Source: Struthio camelus (Eukaryota; Chordata; Aves; Struthioniformes; Struthionidae). From it: a stretch of DNA of 64,000 nt. Shown here piece by piece: positions 11,511 to 21,239 of the stretch. How positions within the stretch are numbered: position 1 is the first letter of the stretch; each line of letters opens with the position of its first letter. Position numbers and translations under genes: made by a program. The stretch is taken from positions 23,420,997 to 23,484,996 of the forward strand of contig NC_090953.1 of the NCBI RefSeq assembly GCF_040807025.1, in the 5' to 3' direction. The notes below the pieces were generated by a model. It was not told the DNA's origin. It was given only the letters and a program-made list of their open reading frames with translations, and searched no databases.

Positions 11511-13654
11511 GAATTTAGGGCAGCAAAGTCACGCAACGGCGCCAGCAAACGGGGCCTCTGGTCCTACACCAGAATCAACATCGCATGTTCACCTAACGGC
11601 TTCAGGGAGGGCTGCAGCTGGAGGGAAAGCATCTTTCTACAGGGCTGCTGGGCCAAGTCCATGAGAACCTCTCCACTACCTGGGGATGGTGTGACATGCT
11701 GCCACCGGCTGCCTGGCAGTCCTGGCTCTCTTTTGAATCAGTGAGTTAAGGACTGAGACCTAAACCTGTCTCCAGGATGATCCCAGCCTCTCTATGTTAT
11801 AGCTGAATGCTGGCTTTAGCATGGCCCCTGTGGCGTCGAGGGGCTTCATGACTAGGTCCCTGCAAAGGTAGAGGCAATGTTTTTCAGCTAACGGATGTCA
11901 TGGGTTGCGCTAAACCATCCTTCTACGTTTCCTCCAAGGCCCCTGAAGGGCGGCTGGAATATGTCAAAGCTTAGACCTGTCTCTCAAACCATGGCCTGGA
12001 CCTTCCTGTTCTCACCTTTATTTTTCCTGCAGTATCGGGATTGTGACATTGAATGGTGAAGACGAAGCCCATGTGGCACTGGACGAGGTGACTCCAGCTG
12101 GTTAAATGAATTCAAGTGGGCCTGAGGTTGTATCTTTTCAACGTTTCATAACAAAATGGTGACCCCAGATCCAAGGCACCCTGCCTCTTTCAGCCCACTT
12201 GAAGTGGCTACATCAGTATCTTTATTAAACCTAACCAGACTTTCTCTTCCACAGAGCAGTTCCACCCGTCAGTGGAGAGCAGAGCAGAGACGGACCTATC
12301 CACGCCTGAACTCCAGACACATTTTTACTGACCTGTTATCCTCTACATCCTTTAGTGAAGACCAGATAGCGCCTGGACACAGACTGAAAAGGAGTTGCTC
12401 CTTTTCATTTAGGCTTGTTTAACGGGTCTGAACACCTCCCTCCTCTTGCTGGAATCTCCCCAAGTTCTTGGGCAATCGGCTTCCCCATTTCCTTCCCCAA
12501 CATGCTGTTTCATTTCTCTCTCTTCTTGGAAGTTTTTGTGCAATGCATGATGAGTGATTGGTATTTGGACCTGAAAGAAGCTCTTATTGGTCAGGGGTGG
12601 TGGTTATGGTTGAGCAGATGCAGCCCATGGGATCAGATTCAAGCGTGTTGCACTGAATGGTTATGCTTGTTCTTGTATTGTTGGGTGCCAGTTACTGGAT
12701 TGGCTAAGATGTCTTTGCGTGCAAGCAAACAACTGGTAGTATTGTGATAAGAAGATGAGGTGTCTGGCTCTGCTGGCATGGGTTGACTGAGAGCCAATGT
12801 AAACTCAACGGTTTGAGTTGGAGAAGATCTTATTTTCCTTCTCTGCCTCACTGTGAAAACACTGTTGCTCCATCCAGGAATACCAGCAGCCTGACTTTCT
12901 TAGCAGCAAGGGACTGCCTGCTCTGCTTGGTGGGCCATCTGACCCCAGTAGACTACAAAACTCATGTTAGGTGCACAGTGGAACTGACGGCTATCACAGT
13001 CATGATAAGACACAAACTTTTTGCCTCCCTCCCTGCTCCAGTACAGAAACATCTGGTTACCACAGCGGTGGGCAGAGTGGGAGGGGTAAAGGTGTGCTTC
13101 AGGGCTGGCAACGACTATGGTGACGAGAGCTTAAGGAAATATTCCGGAATATTGATCCCTCCAGAGAAGCTTTCCTCCAGCCTGGCTCACTGCCTCCTTC
13201 TTCTTTCCACTCTGTTAGGGTGGACTCAGCTCCCACCCCAGTCTAAGACCTGTTTTTTCTTCCCGAGTGAGATCAGTAGCCCAGGCCATAGTTTGGCTCT
13301 TACAGTTACGAGCAGGCAAGCCGCATCAGACCGCCTAGGCTTTGCCCTTGAGGTAGCTTTCAGAAGCTTTATCAATAGCCCACTTGACCTAAAAAAACAC
13401 ACTTGCTTGGGATGAGGAGAAGAGAAGTGAAGGCTGGATTTCCTTTCCAAGAGGCAGGATCCATTAGCAGTACATGCCAAGCAAGCCTGTAACTCTGATA
13501 ACACAAGTGGCTTTACCTTTTTTCATGGCATGTGAGACTCTAGACAGACTGCTGTGATGCTGCTGCCTTTTACGACCCTTTCAACTCATCACTGTCCCAT
13601 AGTTGTGCAAGTTTAATTTAAAGCCTCAGAGTCAACAGGCCTTAAGGATCCTGC

Positions 13655-13679
13655 TTTTTTTTTTTTTTTTTTTTTTTTT
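13655..13679. repeat. Poly-T run
   Basis: About 25 consecutive T. On the minus strand it would be a poly-A tail-like tract, but no retroelement body is recognised next to it. Confidence 0.9.
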
Positions 13680-14722
13680 GAAGAAAGCAATTTGATCAGC
13701 AGGAGAACAGGCTCTCTGCAAGGTTTTTTATTAGATTCTCAACCGGGAATTAAGTGCGTTTTGAGTTCCACTGTGGATGAAGATAAAGCTCTCCTGAGTG
13801 GGATTTTAGAATGACATGAAAAGTCAGCTGGGCAATCATAAACCCCATATAGGAACAAGGGAACAAGCTGTTCTTAAAGGACATGGAGAAGTATTAGCAT
13901 TTTCCCAAGATTTTCCCCCTGCATTAATATATCCTGGCTACCTCAGTTAGCTCTTGACATTCCCATGCCAGATTATGCTATAATCAAAGACAGATGATGG
14001 ATTCTACTCTGTTATTGGTTTTTATCCCATGTGATTCTGACCCTCTTGGAGGAGGGATTCATCTCTGCTATGAGAGGATCAGTCTGTCATCTGTTCCAGG
14101 TGATGACTTCAGATTTATTTTACTGAGGTTATTTGAAATCACTGGACCTTTATGGGATAAGAAGCTTTCTCCAGGTGAAAAAGAACCTGTTACTGTATCT
14201 CTTCTGCTGGGAGTGAGATGTGTAACTTCTTCAAACCCCTGGGAAAATCCTCTCAAATGCCTTAGAGGAGAATAAACAGAAGATACATCTGTAGCAAAGA
14301 TAAATGTCAACTAGTGAAGACCTGTCCCCTGACTAGTCCAGAAACAGTGATACCGGCTGCACCTAGGTAATGTCATCCACATCTCCACCCAAGGCTTTGG
14401 CATCAGTTCAGCCAACTTCTTAATCATGAATCAGGGCCATGGGAATATCTCAGGGGTCATCTGTTCTTCAGCTATTAAAGACTGATATGAAAGAAATACA
14501 GAGCAATGAATGGTATTCGGAAAGAAATTTGGTAGTCAGTCTGTTTGTGAGTACATTCCCTTTCCCCGTGGAAGGAGATGGTCCACACACCCCATAAATG
14601 TGCTTTGTCAGGCTAAGACTAGGTGTGATGGAATGTCCACCACCAGAAATGTTTGACATTGAAAAATCCAAGACGTGCGAGAAAGTGAGCGAGATAAAAG
14701 ACAGGATTTTCAATGCGTTCAG

Positions 14723-14728
14723 TTTATT
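14723..14728 (-). terminator. Polyadenylation signal of the CYP1A5-like gene
   Basis: AATAAA on the minus strand about 100 nt past the stop codon. It is the first canonical hexamer downstream, so a short 3' UTR is predicted. Other hexamers further left could give longer transcripts. Confidence 0.6.
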
Positions 14729-14828
14729 AGATGGCCCCATAGGGTTCTACCAGAGCCAGTTTTACTGCAAGTGCACCCAGGCCTTTGCCCCACCTGGCAA
14801 TTGCCAGGGCAATGGATAAGCCCATAGC

Positions 14829-15135
14829 TCAGTTCAAGCTCTTCATGGGGAAACGCAGCTTGGCCTGGAAGTGCTCACACCTTTTGTGTTTCAGTGTTAG
14901 TCCATAGACAGGTGCCATGTCCACCTTCTTGCCACCACAAACACTGAATTCCAGCCGTTGCAGCAGGATGGACAAGAAGAGGAAGACCTGCCATCTGGCA
15001 ATGGACTCCCCAATACATTTTCTTTTCCCTAGGCCAAAAGCCAGTACCTTCTCCCCATCTACTTTGTTAACTTCAGTCCCTCCAGCACTGAGGAAGCGCT
15101 CTGGATTGAAAGCCAGTGGATCCTTCCAAAGTTTC
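14829..15135 (-). CDS. CYP1A5: CYP1A5-like coding exon 7 (haem-binding exon)
   Basis: Acceptor TTCCATTCCAG, then [15 protein letters not shown], the haem loop [11 protein letters not shown], and the C-terminus ending KSLN then TGA at 14829-14831. It is the same length (307 nt coding) as in the paralogue but clearly diverged, so it lies outside the converted tracts. Confidence 0.93.
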
Positions 15136-18100
15136 CTGGAATGGAAAACGTCAGATGCTGAGATGGTGTTTCTCCTGTCCCTGGGAGTAGGGGGGGCACT
15201 GGAGGGTGGCAGCTTGGGGAAAGCAGGAGGAGTTGCCAGTTATAATATTCCTGAAGACAGTAATGCCTTACATGCTCCCTTTTCTCTGAAACTTAAAGAA
15301 AGTTTACCCCACTTCTGCCCATAAAGGTCATTATATGAGCCCCACTTTTCATCTCTTGATACTTAGACCACACCTCACTTCTCCTTACAGCCTCCTTTGA
15401 CTCAGCAAGATGCTTCCTGTCTTCTCCAGCTCCCTGCAGTTGGGAATTCACTGTCCCACTGTGTATTACCTTTTCAGGCTTGGACCGGTTCCTGACTATC
15501 CCTTGCTCTCCCTATCTGAGAAGAAAAACTGGAGAGCTCCAAATGGGCCAGTATTTTGTGTACCCTTCTCAGGGTTAGGTGACCAGGAAGAGGCCTGTAC
15601 ATTGCTGCAGGAGGCCTTCTGCCTCTTGAGCTACTTACTCATCATGATTCACTTGCCACTGGTTGATAAACACACAGCAATCCTTTGGGACATAGTAGCC
15701 ATTCAGCACTGTGTCCCTGGTTGTGCTGAAAAGAGAGAAGACTGTGAGAATTTAGAAACCAAAGAGGCTCTTCTGCATCCTCAGGGGACTATTGGTGTGT
15801 TCCTTGATGCTGCTGAAGTAGGGATGTGGCCCACAGAGATGGCTTTATGAGAGGCAGTTGCATTTTCCATGAACTGAGTTGCGCAACCCTTTCCTAAGCT
15901 GGCTGGAGTATCTTCAACAAAGTCAACGAGGGGTAAGGATTGCTCTATGGGAGTTACCATTACTTATGTAAGAGCTGTGAGCTCCCCCAGCCCATGATGC
16001 AGCCATTACTCTATAAATTGATAGTAATCTCACTACCTCTCACTGTACAACTGCCTGGATGATTGCAACATGATGCCTGAGGTTATTACATCAGTAAATC
16101 CAGGCTGTCTCTTCATCTCCTTTGCAACCTCAGCACTTGCCTGTGTGGGATAAGGAAGGGCAGGAAGGAAGAGTGCCTGAACATCTCCAGGATAAAGGCT
16201 TCTGTGCGCGGCAGCGTGCCTCGGTCAGACAGCCTCGGTCGCCTCTCCTGGCCGATGGTGTGATCTGCGGGTGGTTGAGAGGAAGAAGCTGGTTGGAATC
16301 AGCCTTTGGCAGAGACATTTCAGCCCTGGAGGAAACGGACTCATGAACTCACCTATTTCTTCCTGGATCCTCTTCTGGATGTCGGGGTACTTCACAAGAT
16401 ACATGAGACTCCAGGACAGGGCAGTTGTAACAGTGTTAAAGCCTGGTCAGAGAGGAAAGAGCATGTCGATCAGGCCTGCATAACACACAGGGCACGTGTC
16501 ATGGCTTGCTGGCTAACCAGCATGTGCAGCAGTCTCGGATGACCAAGAAAACGGAAAATATCCTGGTCACACAGTAGGGTTTGGGTTTTTTATCCTGCTT
16601 TGCTAAGAAATACCCATGGGCTCCATTCTGCACTCAGTCATCCTGATTCATTCCTGCATTATGTCGGGTTTGTCTTGGCATAAATCCTTTGGAATCAGGG
16701 GATTTTCCCCAGAGTAACCCAGAGAGGAATCAGGCCCAGCGTTGCCCCTCTATCTCACGGCTCTAAGGAGCTTCATTTCCCCTGATTGCTTTTTCTTTTC
16801 TTTTCTTTTCTTTTCTTTTCTTTTCTTTTCTTTTCTTTTCTTTTCTTTTCTTTTCTTTTCTTTTCTTTTCTTTTCTTTTCTTTTCTTTTCTTTTGCTGCC
16901 ATTTCCTCCTCTAACAGTAGCCAGGCTTTGATTTCACTGAAATGTGTGAAATCACCTTGATCTGGTTCTGTTAAGAACTGGAGGGGCTAGGAGACACAGA
17001 AGAAGGGGCTAGGACACACCCAAGATCATTGTATGAAAGGTTAACAGACATCTCTCTTAGGAAGAGCCATTGTGGTTTGTGAAGTTTTACTGAACCATGA
17101 ACCATGCCCTTCGCTTTTCCCTGAAGCCCCTACTCCAGAGCTAATTTCCCATGCAGGTCTCTAGGATCGTCTCTGGAAGATCCATCAAAGACCAGAGAAG
17201 AGGAGAATCAGTATTCAGACCCAAATTGGCTCTCTGGTGTTGGACAAAGAGGAATCACGGAGCTGTAACATGAGGAGCCTGAGAAAATCTACAGCAGCTG
17301 GGGGACCCGTGGGGAAAGTTACCAGCTCCAAAGAGGTCATTCACAAGGTTGACAATTTTTTCCTTAGGGATCTGTGTGACAGTATTTGCTTCAACTTTTT
17401 TCTCCATGCACTGCTCAATGAGGGAGTCAGTGATGTCTCGGATGTTGTTCTGAAAGGAAGAGAAGACAATTCATGTCAGCCCAGGAAGCAGAGAACTTGG
17501 GCGTTAATGAGCAACAACCTGCTGCTGGAAATTCTCTGCTGTGGGAGCCACAGCAGCACATGGGCTGCAGAGGACATAGTCTTTTCCCATCTTGGTCCAA
17601 ACTGTTTTTCCAAGCTATGAAAATGAGGAGATGGACAGCTGTGGCTTGAAATTGCAAAATACCACAATAGCTTTCTTGGTAAATAGAAGAGAGACGACTC
17701 TCTGCCAGCCTAAGGAGAGGAACTGCTTATTAGGGGAATGTGACCTCAGAGGGTCTTATGAGGATCCCTTTGAAAAGACCCACAGGTTTAGTTCTCAGAG
17801 GTGACAAACGTTCCTTTGCTGATGTGGGGAACTGCAGCATCAGTTTCGGTAAACTGACACATTTGGCTTTTTCAGATCCATGTTGAAATGAGTGAGCTAG
17901 TAACTTTTCAGTCTTTCTTGATTTGTATCTTCTCCAAGTCCTCCCAAAGGCAGAGTGCCCCACGGAATAAAGAATATCAGCCTCCTGGCACTAGAGCTTA
18001 CTTAGTAATCTTTAATAAACTCTTTCACAAGGGTCCTTCAATGGTTCATGGGTCACAGACCGTAAACCGATCCTAGCTAATGTGCTTGAGGAGCACTGCT

Positions 18101-19356
18101 GGACAGAGCTGATGCTGATCGACACCTGGTACAGACTTGATCAGAGAGTCCTGAAACAGAAGGGCAGTGCCTTTTAGCAGAGCTCCACAGCCTGGTCTTG
18201 GTGCTCCAAGGCACACATGGCAGGTGATTCTGTTGACAGGTCAGAAGTCAGACCAGCAAACTGCCCCTGTCACTCAGGGCCATGGAGGAGAAGGACTGCA
18301 GTGCTCGATTGCACATGCATGAGATTGCAGGTGAGTGAGATTACAGCTAGACAGGGAAGCCTGAAAAGTTCTTACTAAGTGCAGCAATATCTGCAAGAAC
18401 TTAGATGTCCACGGATTTAGCATGGCCCCAGGTGATTGCCAGTGGAAAAACAACTCACTAATGCAAAATGGCAGAGGGTGGAAACTCAGCCCTGGTGTAG
18501 TGAGGGTCTTGCAAGCTCTTACCTTGTCATAGGTCTCGTAGTGCTCTTTGACAATTTTCTGCTGGAAACGAATGAATCGTTTATTGAAATCTTTAAATAA
18601 ATTCATGGCACGGCTGGGAAGATACTGGAGCACAGGGATGAAGTCAGCAGGGTTGCCAGCAGCAGCCACTTCCTCGAACTGATGGCTTTCATTCACTATA
18701 CTGAGCAGCTCTTGGTCGTCGTGGTCGTAACGCCTGCCAAAGCACATGGCACAGATGACGTTGGCCACAGAGATCACCAGGTACCGGTAAGGGTCAAAGC
18801 TCTTCTCCTCTTCCATCACCTGCAGGAACTTGGTGACCAGGTAGTCGGCCTCCTTGGAGACGTGCTCCTCCAGGAGGCAGGTGGAAGAGGAGGTCAGGCT
18901 GGGGGCGATGGAGAAGGTCTTCAGGGAGTTCTGGGCCAGCTTTCTGCGGGCTTTCCACACCTCCCCTGAGTCTGGGCTGAAGGTAAGGCTCTGGCCATCT
19001 GTGACATGGCGGAAGCTGTGGAGATCAGGGCGCCCCATGAAGTCTTCTCCTTGCTTCACCAGGGCTTGCTTGATGGTGTCGAGCCCGCTCAGCACCAGCA
19101 CGGGCCGGCTGCCGATCCTGATCTCCATCACGTCCCCATACTTCTGGCTCAGCTTGGTCAGGGCCAGGTGCGGGTCCTTCCTCAGCTCCAGCATGTTGCC
19201 GAGGATGGGGTAGCCTCTTGGTCCTGGGGGTCTCTTCAGCCCCTTGGGGACGTGCTGCCTGAAGGACTGGATGAGCAGGAAGACCAGGCAGAAGACAGCA
19301 GCCACAATGAGGATCTCGGTGGCCGAGATAATGCCTTGGCTTCCCCCCAGCGACAT
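14829..19356 (-). CDS. CYP1A5: Cytochrome P450 1A, CYP1A5-like (CYP1A2-type), complete coding region
   Basis: Haem-thiolate monooxygenase of the endoplasmic reticulum that oxidises planar aromatic compounds and is induced through AhR. Coding exons on the minus strand: 19356-18523, 17449-17323, 16442-16353, 16264-16141, 15725-15639, 15135-14829 (834, 127, 90, 124, 87, 307 nt), giving 522 aa, the usual CYP1A length and exon plan. Visible: membrane anchor about residues 12-32, PPGPRG hinge 43-48, K-helix ExxR (EMFR), PERF, haem loop [10 protein letters not shown] with the ligand Cys at 461. The ATG is the first after an in-frame stop and has a purine at -3. SRS1 reads RHVTDGQ and exon 3 reads [14 protein letters not shown], both CYP1A2/CYP1A5-like. 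Oddities: I-helix AGFNT instead of AGFDT, PFLIPH instead of PFTIPH, and a GC donor in intron 5. All exons are open, so it is not an evident pseudogene. Introns 2, 3, 5 and 6 (1073, 880, 415, 503 bp) show nothing beyond the TTTTC repeat; intron 4 is 88 bp. Confidence 0.93.
15639..15725 (-). CDS. CYP1A5: CYP1A5-like coding exon 6
   Basis: 87 nt between TTTTCAG and GTAAGT. Encodes [20 protein letters not shown] and [10 protein letters not shown], standard CYP1A sequence. Its 5' splice partner is the unusual GC donor of exon 5. Confidence 0.92.
16141..16264 (-). CDS. CYP1A5: CYP1A5-like coding exon 5, followed by a GC donor
   Basis: 124 nt from CCCGCAG to CACAG|GCAAGTG. The donor is GC, not GT, but otherwise fits the known AG|GCAAGT class of functional GC-AG introns. 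Encodes the K-helix [20 protein letters not shown] and [16 protein letters not shown]. The first 110 nt are identical to CYP1A4 exon 5. Confidence 0.9.
16353..16442 (-). CDS. CYP1A5: CYP1A5-like coding exon 4 (I-helix)
   Basis: 90 nt from GACCAG|GC to ATAG|GTGAG. Encodes [20 protein letters not shown] then [10 protein letters not shown]. The normally invariant Asp of AGFDT is AAC (Asn) at 16435-16437. The sequence from 16383 downward is identical to the paralogue. Confidence 0.92.
16791..16890. repeat. (TTTTC)20 pentanucleotide microsatellite
   Basis: Twenty perfect TTTTC units on the plus strand inside intron 3 of the CYP1A5-like gene, so GAAAA in the transcript. Perfect units imply a young, probably polymorphic array. 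It creates a spurious Ser-Phe-Leu repeat frame. Confidence 0.97.
17323..17449 (-). CDS. CYP1A5: CYP1A5-like coding exon 3
   Basis: 127 nt from CCTTTCAG to GCTG|GTAAC. Encodes [38 protein letters not shown] and LFGAG. It is strongly diverged from CYP1A4 exon 3 and is the best single exon for telling the two genes apart. Confidence 0.92.
18523..19356 (-). CDS. CYP1A5: CYP1A5-like coding exon 2 (start codon exon)
   Basis: 834 coding nt, 278 codons, phase 0, ending CAAG|GTAAGAGC. The exon begins at 19389 after TTAACTTTAG. It carries the membrane anchor, the proline hinge and SRS1. Residues 1-219 differ from CYP1A4 at only eight positions, five of them adjacent (116-120). Confidence 0.93.
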
Positions 19357-20539
19357 TGCAGCCTTCGTTGCCACTGGCGTTTAGAAATCCTAAAGTTAAC
19401 CAGAAGGGTGGCATAGAGCCAGAGTTAGTGAAAGGTAGGGTCCGGCAGATGTCTATAGCTCCTGAGGCTGAGAATAGGCACCAAGTGCCATTAAACAGTT
19501 AAGGGTGAGTAAGCAAACTGGTTTGAATTAAAATCTGTGTGTAATGTAGCCAAAACTCGTGTTGTCTTATGTTCTTTCTCTAAGATGAAAAGATGTGTCT
19601 ATATACAAATCACTGTCCTTTCCTTGCCCTTATCAAATGTTCCTTTATAAAGTGACTTGGCGGTATAACTGCCTTCAGCTCCTGCAGAAGCCTCAGCTCT
19701 AGGTCTGTGGTGTGGACCTTTCCCAGGCGGTGCAGGACACACTCACCCTTCCTCTCTGCATTTTTCAGAAAGAGGCGTGACGGCCGAGCCTGGGCAATGG
19801 CTTCTGTTTTCGGTCTCTGTCACCGTGGCTGGGCTGGTTCAAACCTGAACTCAGGACTCGATGGGGAGGACTGATGGCTGAGCCCTTGCTCTGCCCTTGC
19901 CCTACTTTGCCTGCCTCAGTTTCCCTCCAGGGCTTGTACAGTGCTCTGGGACTTTTAAGGGGCAAAAAACTGGAGGTGTATAAGGATTCCATGTATAAGG
20001 TGGAGGTGTATAAGGTCACTCATGGGGGACCTCAGCTCCTCTGAAGCCTATGATTTACTCTTCCCCTGCAGCCTGCTAGGGACAAGGAAGAATGAACCCT
20101 GCCATACCTTTCAGTCAGGGGATCTGTTATGCTGTTTAATTTAGCAAATCTTTTTTTCAGGGATTTTCTTAGGCTCAGCAAGCTCTGTATTACTCTCAGG
20201 GCCTCACCTCCTAGTGGACCCCAGGCTCCCAGCACTTACTGGAACAGCCACAGCTCCTGCCCAGAGGAGACGACGTTTGAAACATGGAACAGAAAACTGC
20301 ATCCCAAAAAGCACAAGGAGGGAGGATGAGAGAAACGGTAACTCCTCAGAGAAGCTGGTCCCTTGTCCAGCAAAGTCGTATCTTTGGGAGGGGGTAAACA
20401 GCCAAGCAAACAGCCAAGCGACCAAACTGGGGGCACCCAGGCTCTCACTGAGGGGAAGCAGTCAGCTTGTACCTGCAAGTCCTTTCGGTGGAGTGGGCTG
20501 GTTTTACTGCCTGTGGCTCGGAGCAGCGTGCCTGCCTAC

Positions 20540-20590
20540 CTGTCCTGCAGAGCAGACCGGCTCCTCTTCTCCTGCCACTTGGATCTGTCC
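20540..20590 (-). other. CYP1A5: Non-coding exon 1 of the CYP1A5-like gene (predicted)
   Basis: Starts about 30 nt after the TATA box and ends at a donor (GGACAG|GTAGGCAG, GT at 20539-20538). CYP1A genes have a short untranslated exon 1 followed by a large coding exon 2; intron 1 would be about 1.15 kb (20539-19390). The 5' end is estimated. Confidence 0.6.
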
Positions 20591-20615
20591 GTACTGCAGC
20601 CTGGAAGAGCACGGC

Positions 20616-20745
20616 TTTATAAGCACATCCCTTATCACCTGGCTGAGCGCTTGTCCCCCTCATTGGAGGACACAGGTTAGGAAACAACAGAAGAAAAGCT
20701 ATCCATTAACAAACGAGGCCGATTCTGGCTGGAGCCAGCCCAGGA
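20616..20745 (-). promoter_or_regulatory. CYP1A5: Core promoter of the CYP1A5-like gene
   Basis: Minus strand: TATAAA at 20621-20616 (GCTTATAAAGCC), a GATAAG word about 15 bp upstream, an inverted CCAAT box (CTCCAATGAG, 20662-20666), and GTTAATGGATAG near 20710, which resembles an HNF1 half-site. Unlike the CYP1A4 promoter it is not embedded in a strong CpG island. Confidence 0.7.
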
Positions 20746-21201
20746 AACCGGGGCAGATATTTCCCCAGCTCCAACAGCTGTGGGAGATGAACAGTGGTTT
20801 CCCCAGCCACCTGGGGCATGTCCCCCCACAGAGCCTAGGACGTGGAGGCAGAAGGCAGTGGTTGTGGCACTGCCCTGGGGAGGAACGGGAGTACGCTCTC
20901 ACCTCGCCGCCCTGTGGGACGTGGCTACTAGGCCTTCTGTGGGCACTTCCCCAAAGACCTTTCCTGGGGTGAAAAGACTCTTTCCTGGAGAGAAACAGCC
21001 CATAGACAAGGCTGTTACCTCCAAACCCGCTCTGAAGGCACTTGGAGGTGCAGACAAAGCTGCTCAGATGGAAACCGAGGGCGGAGAGGAGACAGACGAA
21101 CTGGGGGAGGTCTGCAGACGGGCAGGAGTGCAATGCAACATCTCCCACCCCAGCTCTTCTCCCTGCCATCCCTCCTTCCCCTCCTAGGGCACTTGCCAGC
21201 A

Positions 21202-21239
21202 GGATCAGGTTAACGATTGTCCAGGTTTGCGTGAGAAGC
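21202..21239 (+). promoter_or_regulatory. XRE module C (CYP1A5 side, proximal)
   Basis: 38-bp element with GGTTAACGATTG, then CCAGG, then the exact AhR/ARNT site TTGCGTGAGAAG (core 21227-21233). It differs from module D at three positions. About 640 bp upstream of the predicted CYP1A5 start. Confidence 0.75.

Larger units (their letters stand above)
3881..14700. other. Intergenic region between the left CpG island and the 3' end of the CYP1A5-like gene
   Basis: About 10.8 kb without a supported gene. The first half is moderately GC-rich with many short chance frames; from about 11.7 kb it becomes AT-richer. Apart from the islands, weak repeat-like stretch and poly-T run listed separately, nothing is recognised. 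It could hold further untranslated exons of the leftward gene or CYP1A5 downstream elements, but none can be defined from sequence alone. Confidence 0.6.

Noticed and set aside
16742-16960. 72-aa Ser-Phe-Leu repeat frame
   Set aside because: A direct translation of the TTTTC microsatellite inside an intron.
17990-18110. Possible retroviral LTR fragment in CYP1A5 intron 2
   Set aside because: An AATAAA-containing stretch looked LTR-like, but no paired LTR, terminal dinucleotides, primer-binding site or target duplication could be found.
14829-19356. CYP1A5-like gene as a pseudogene
   Set aside because: Active-site changes and a GC donor raised the question, but all six coding exons are open, in phase, equal in length to the paralogue and end normally.
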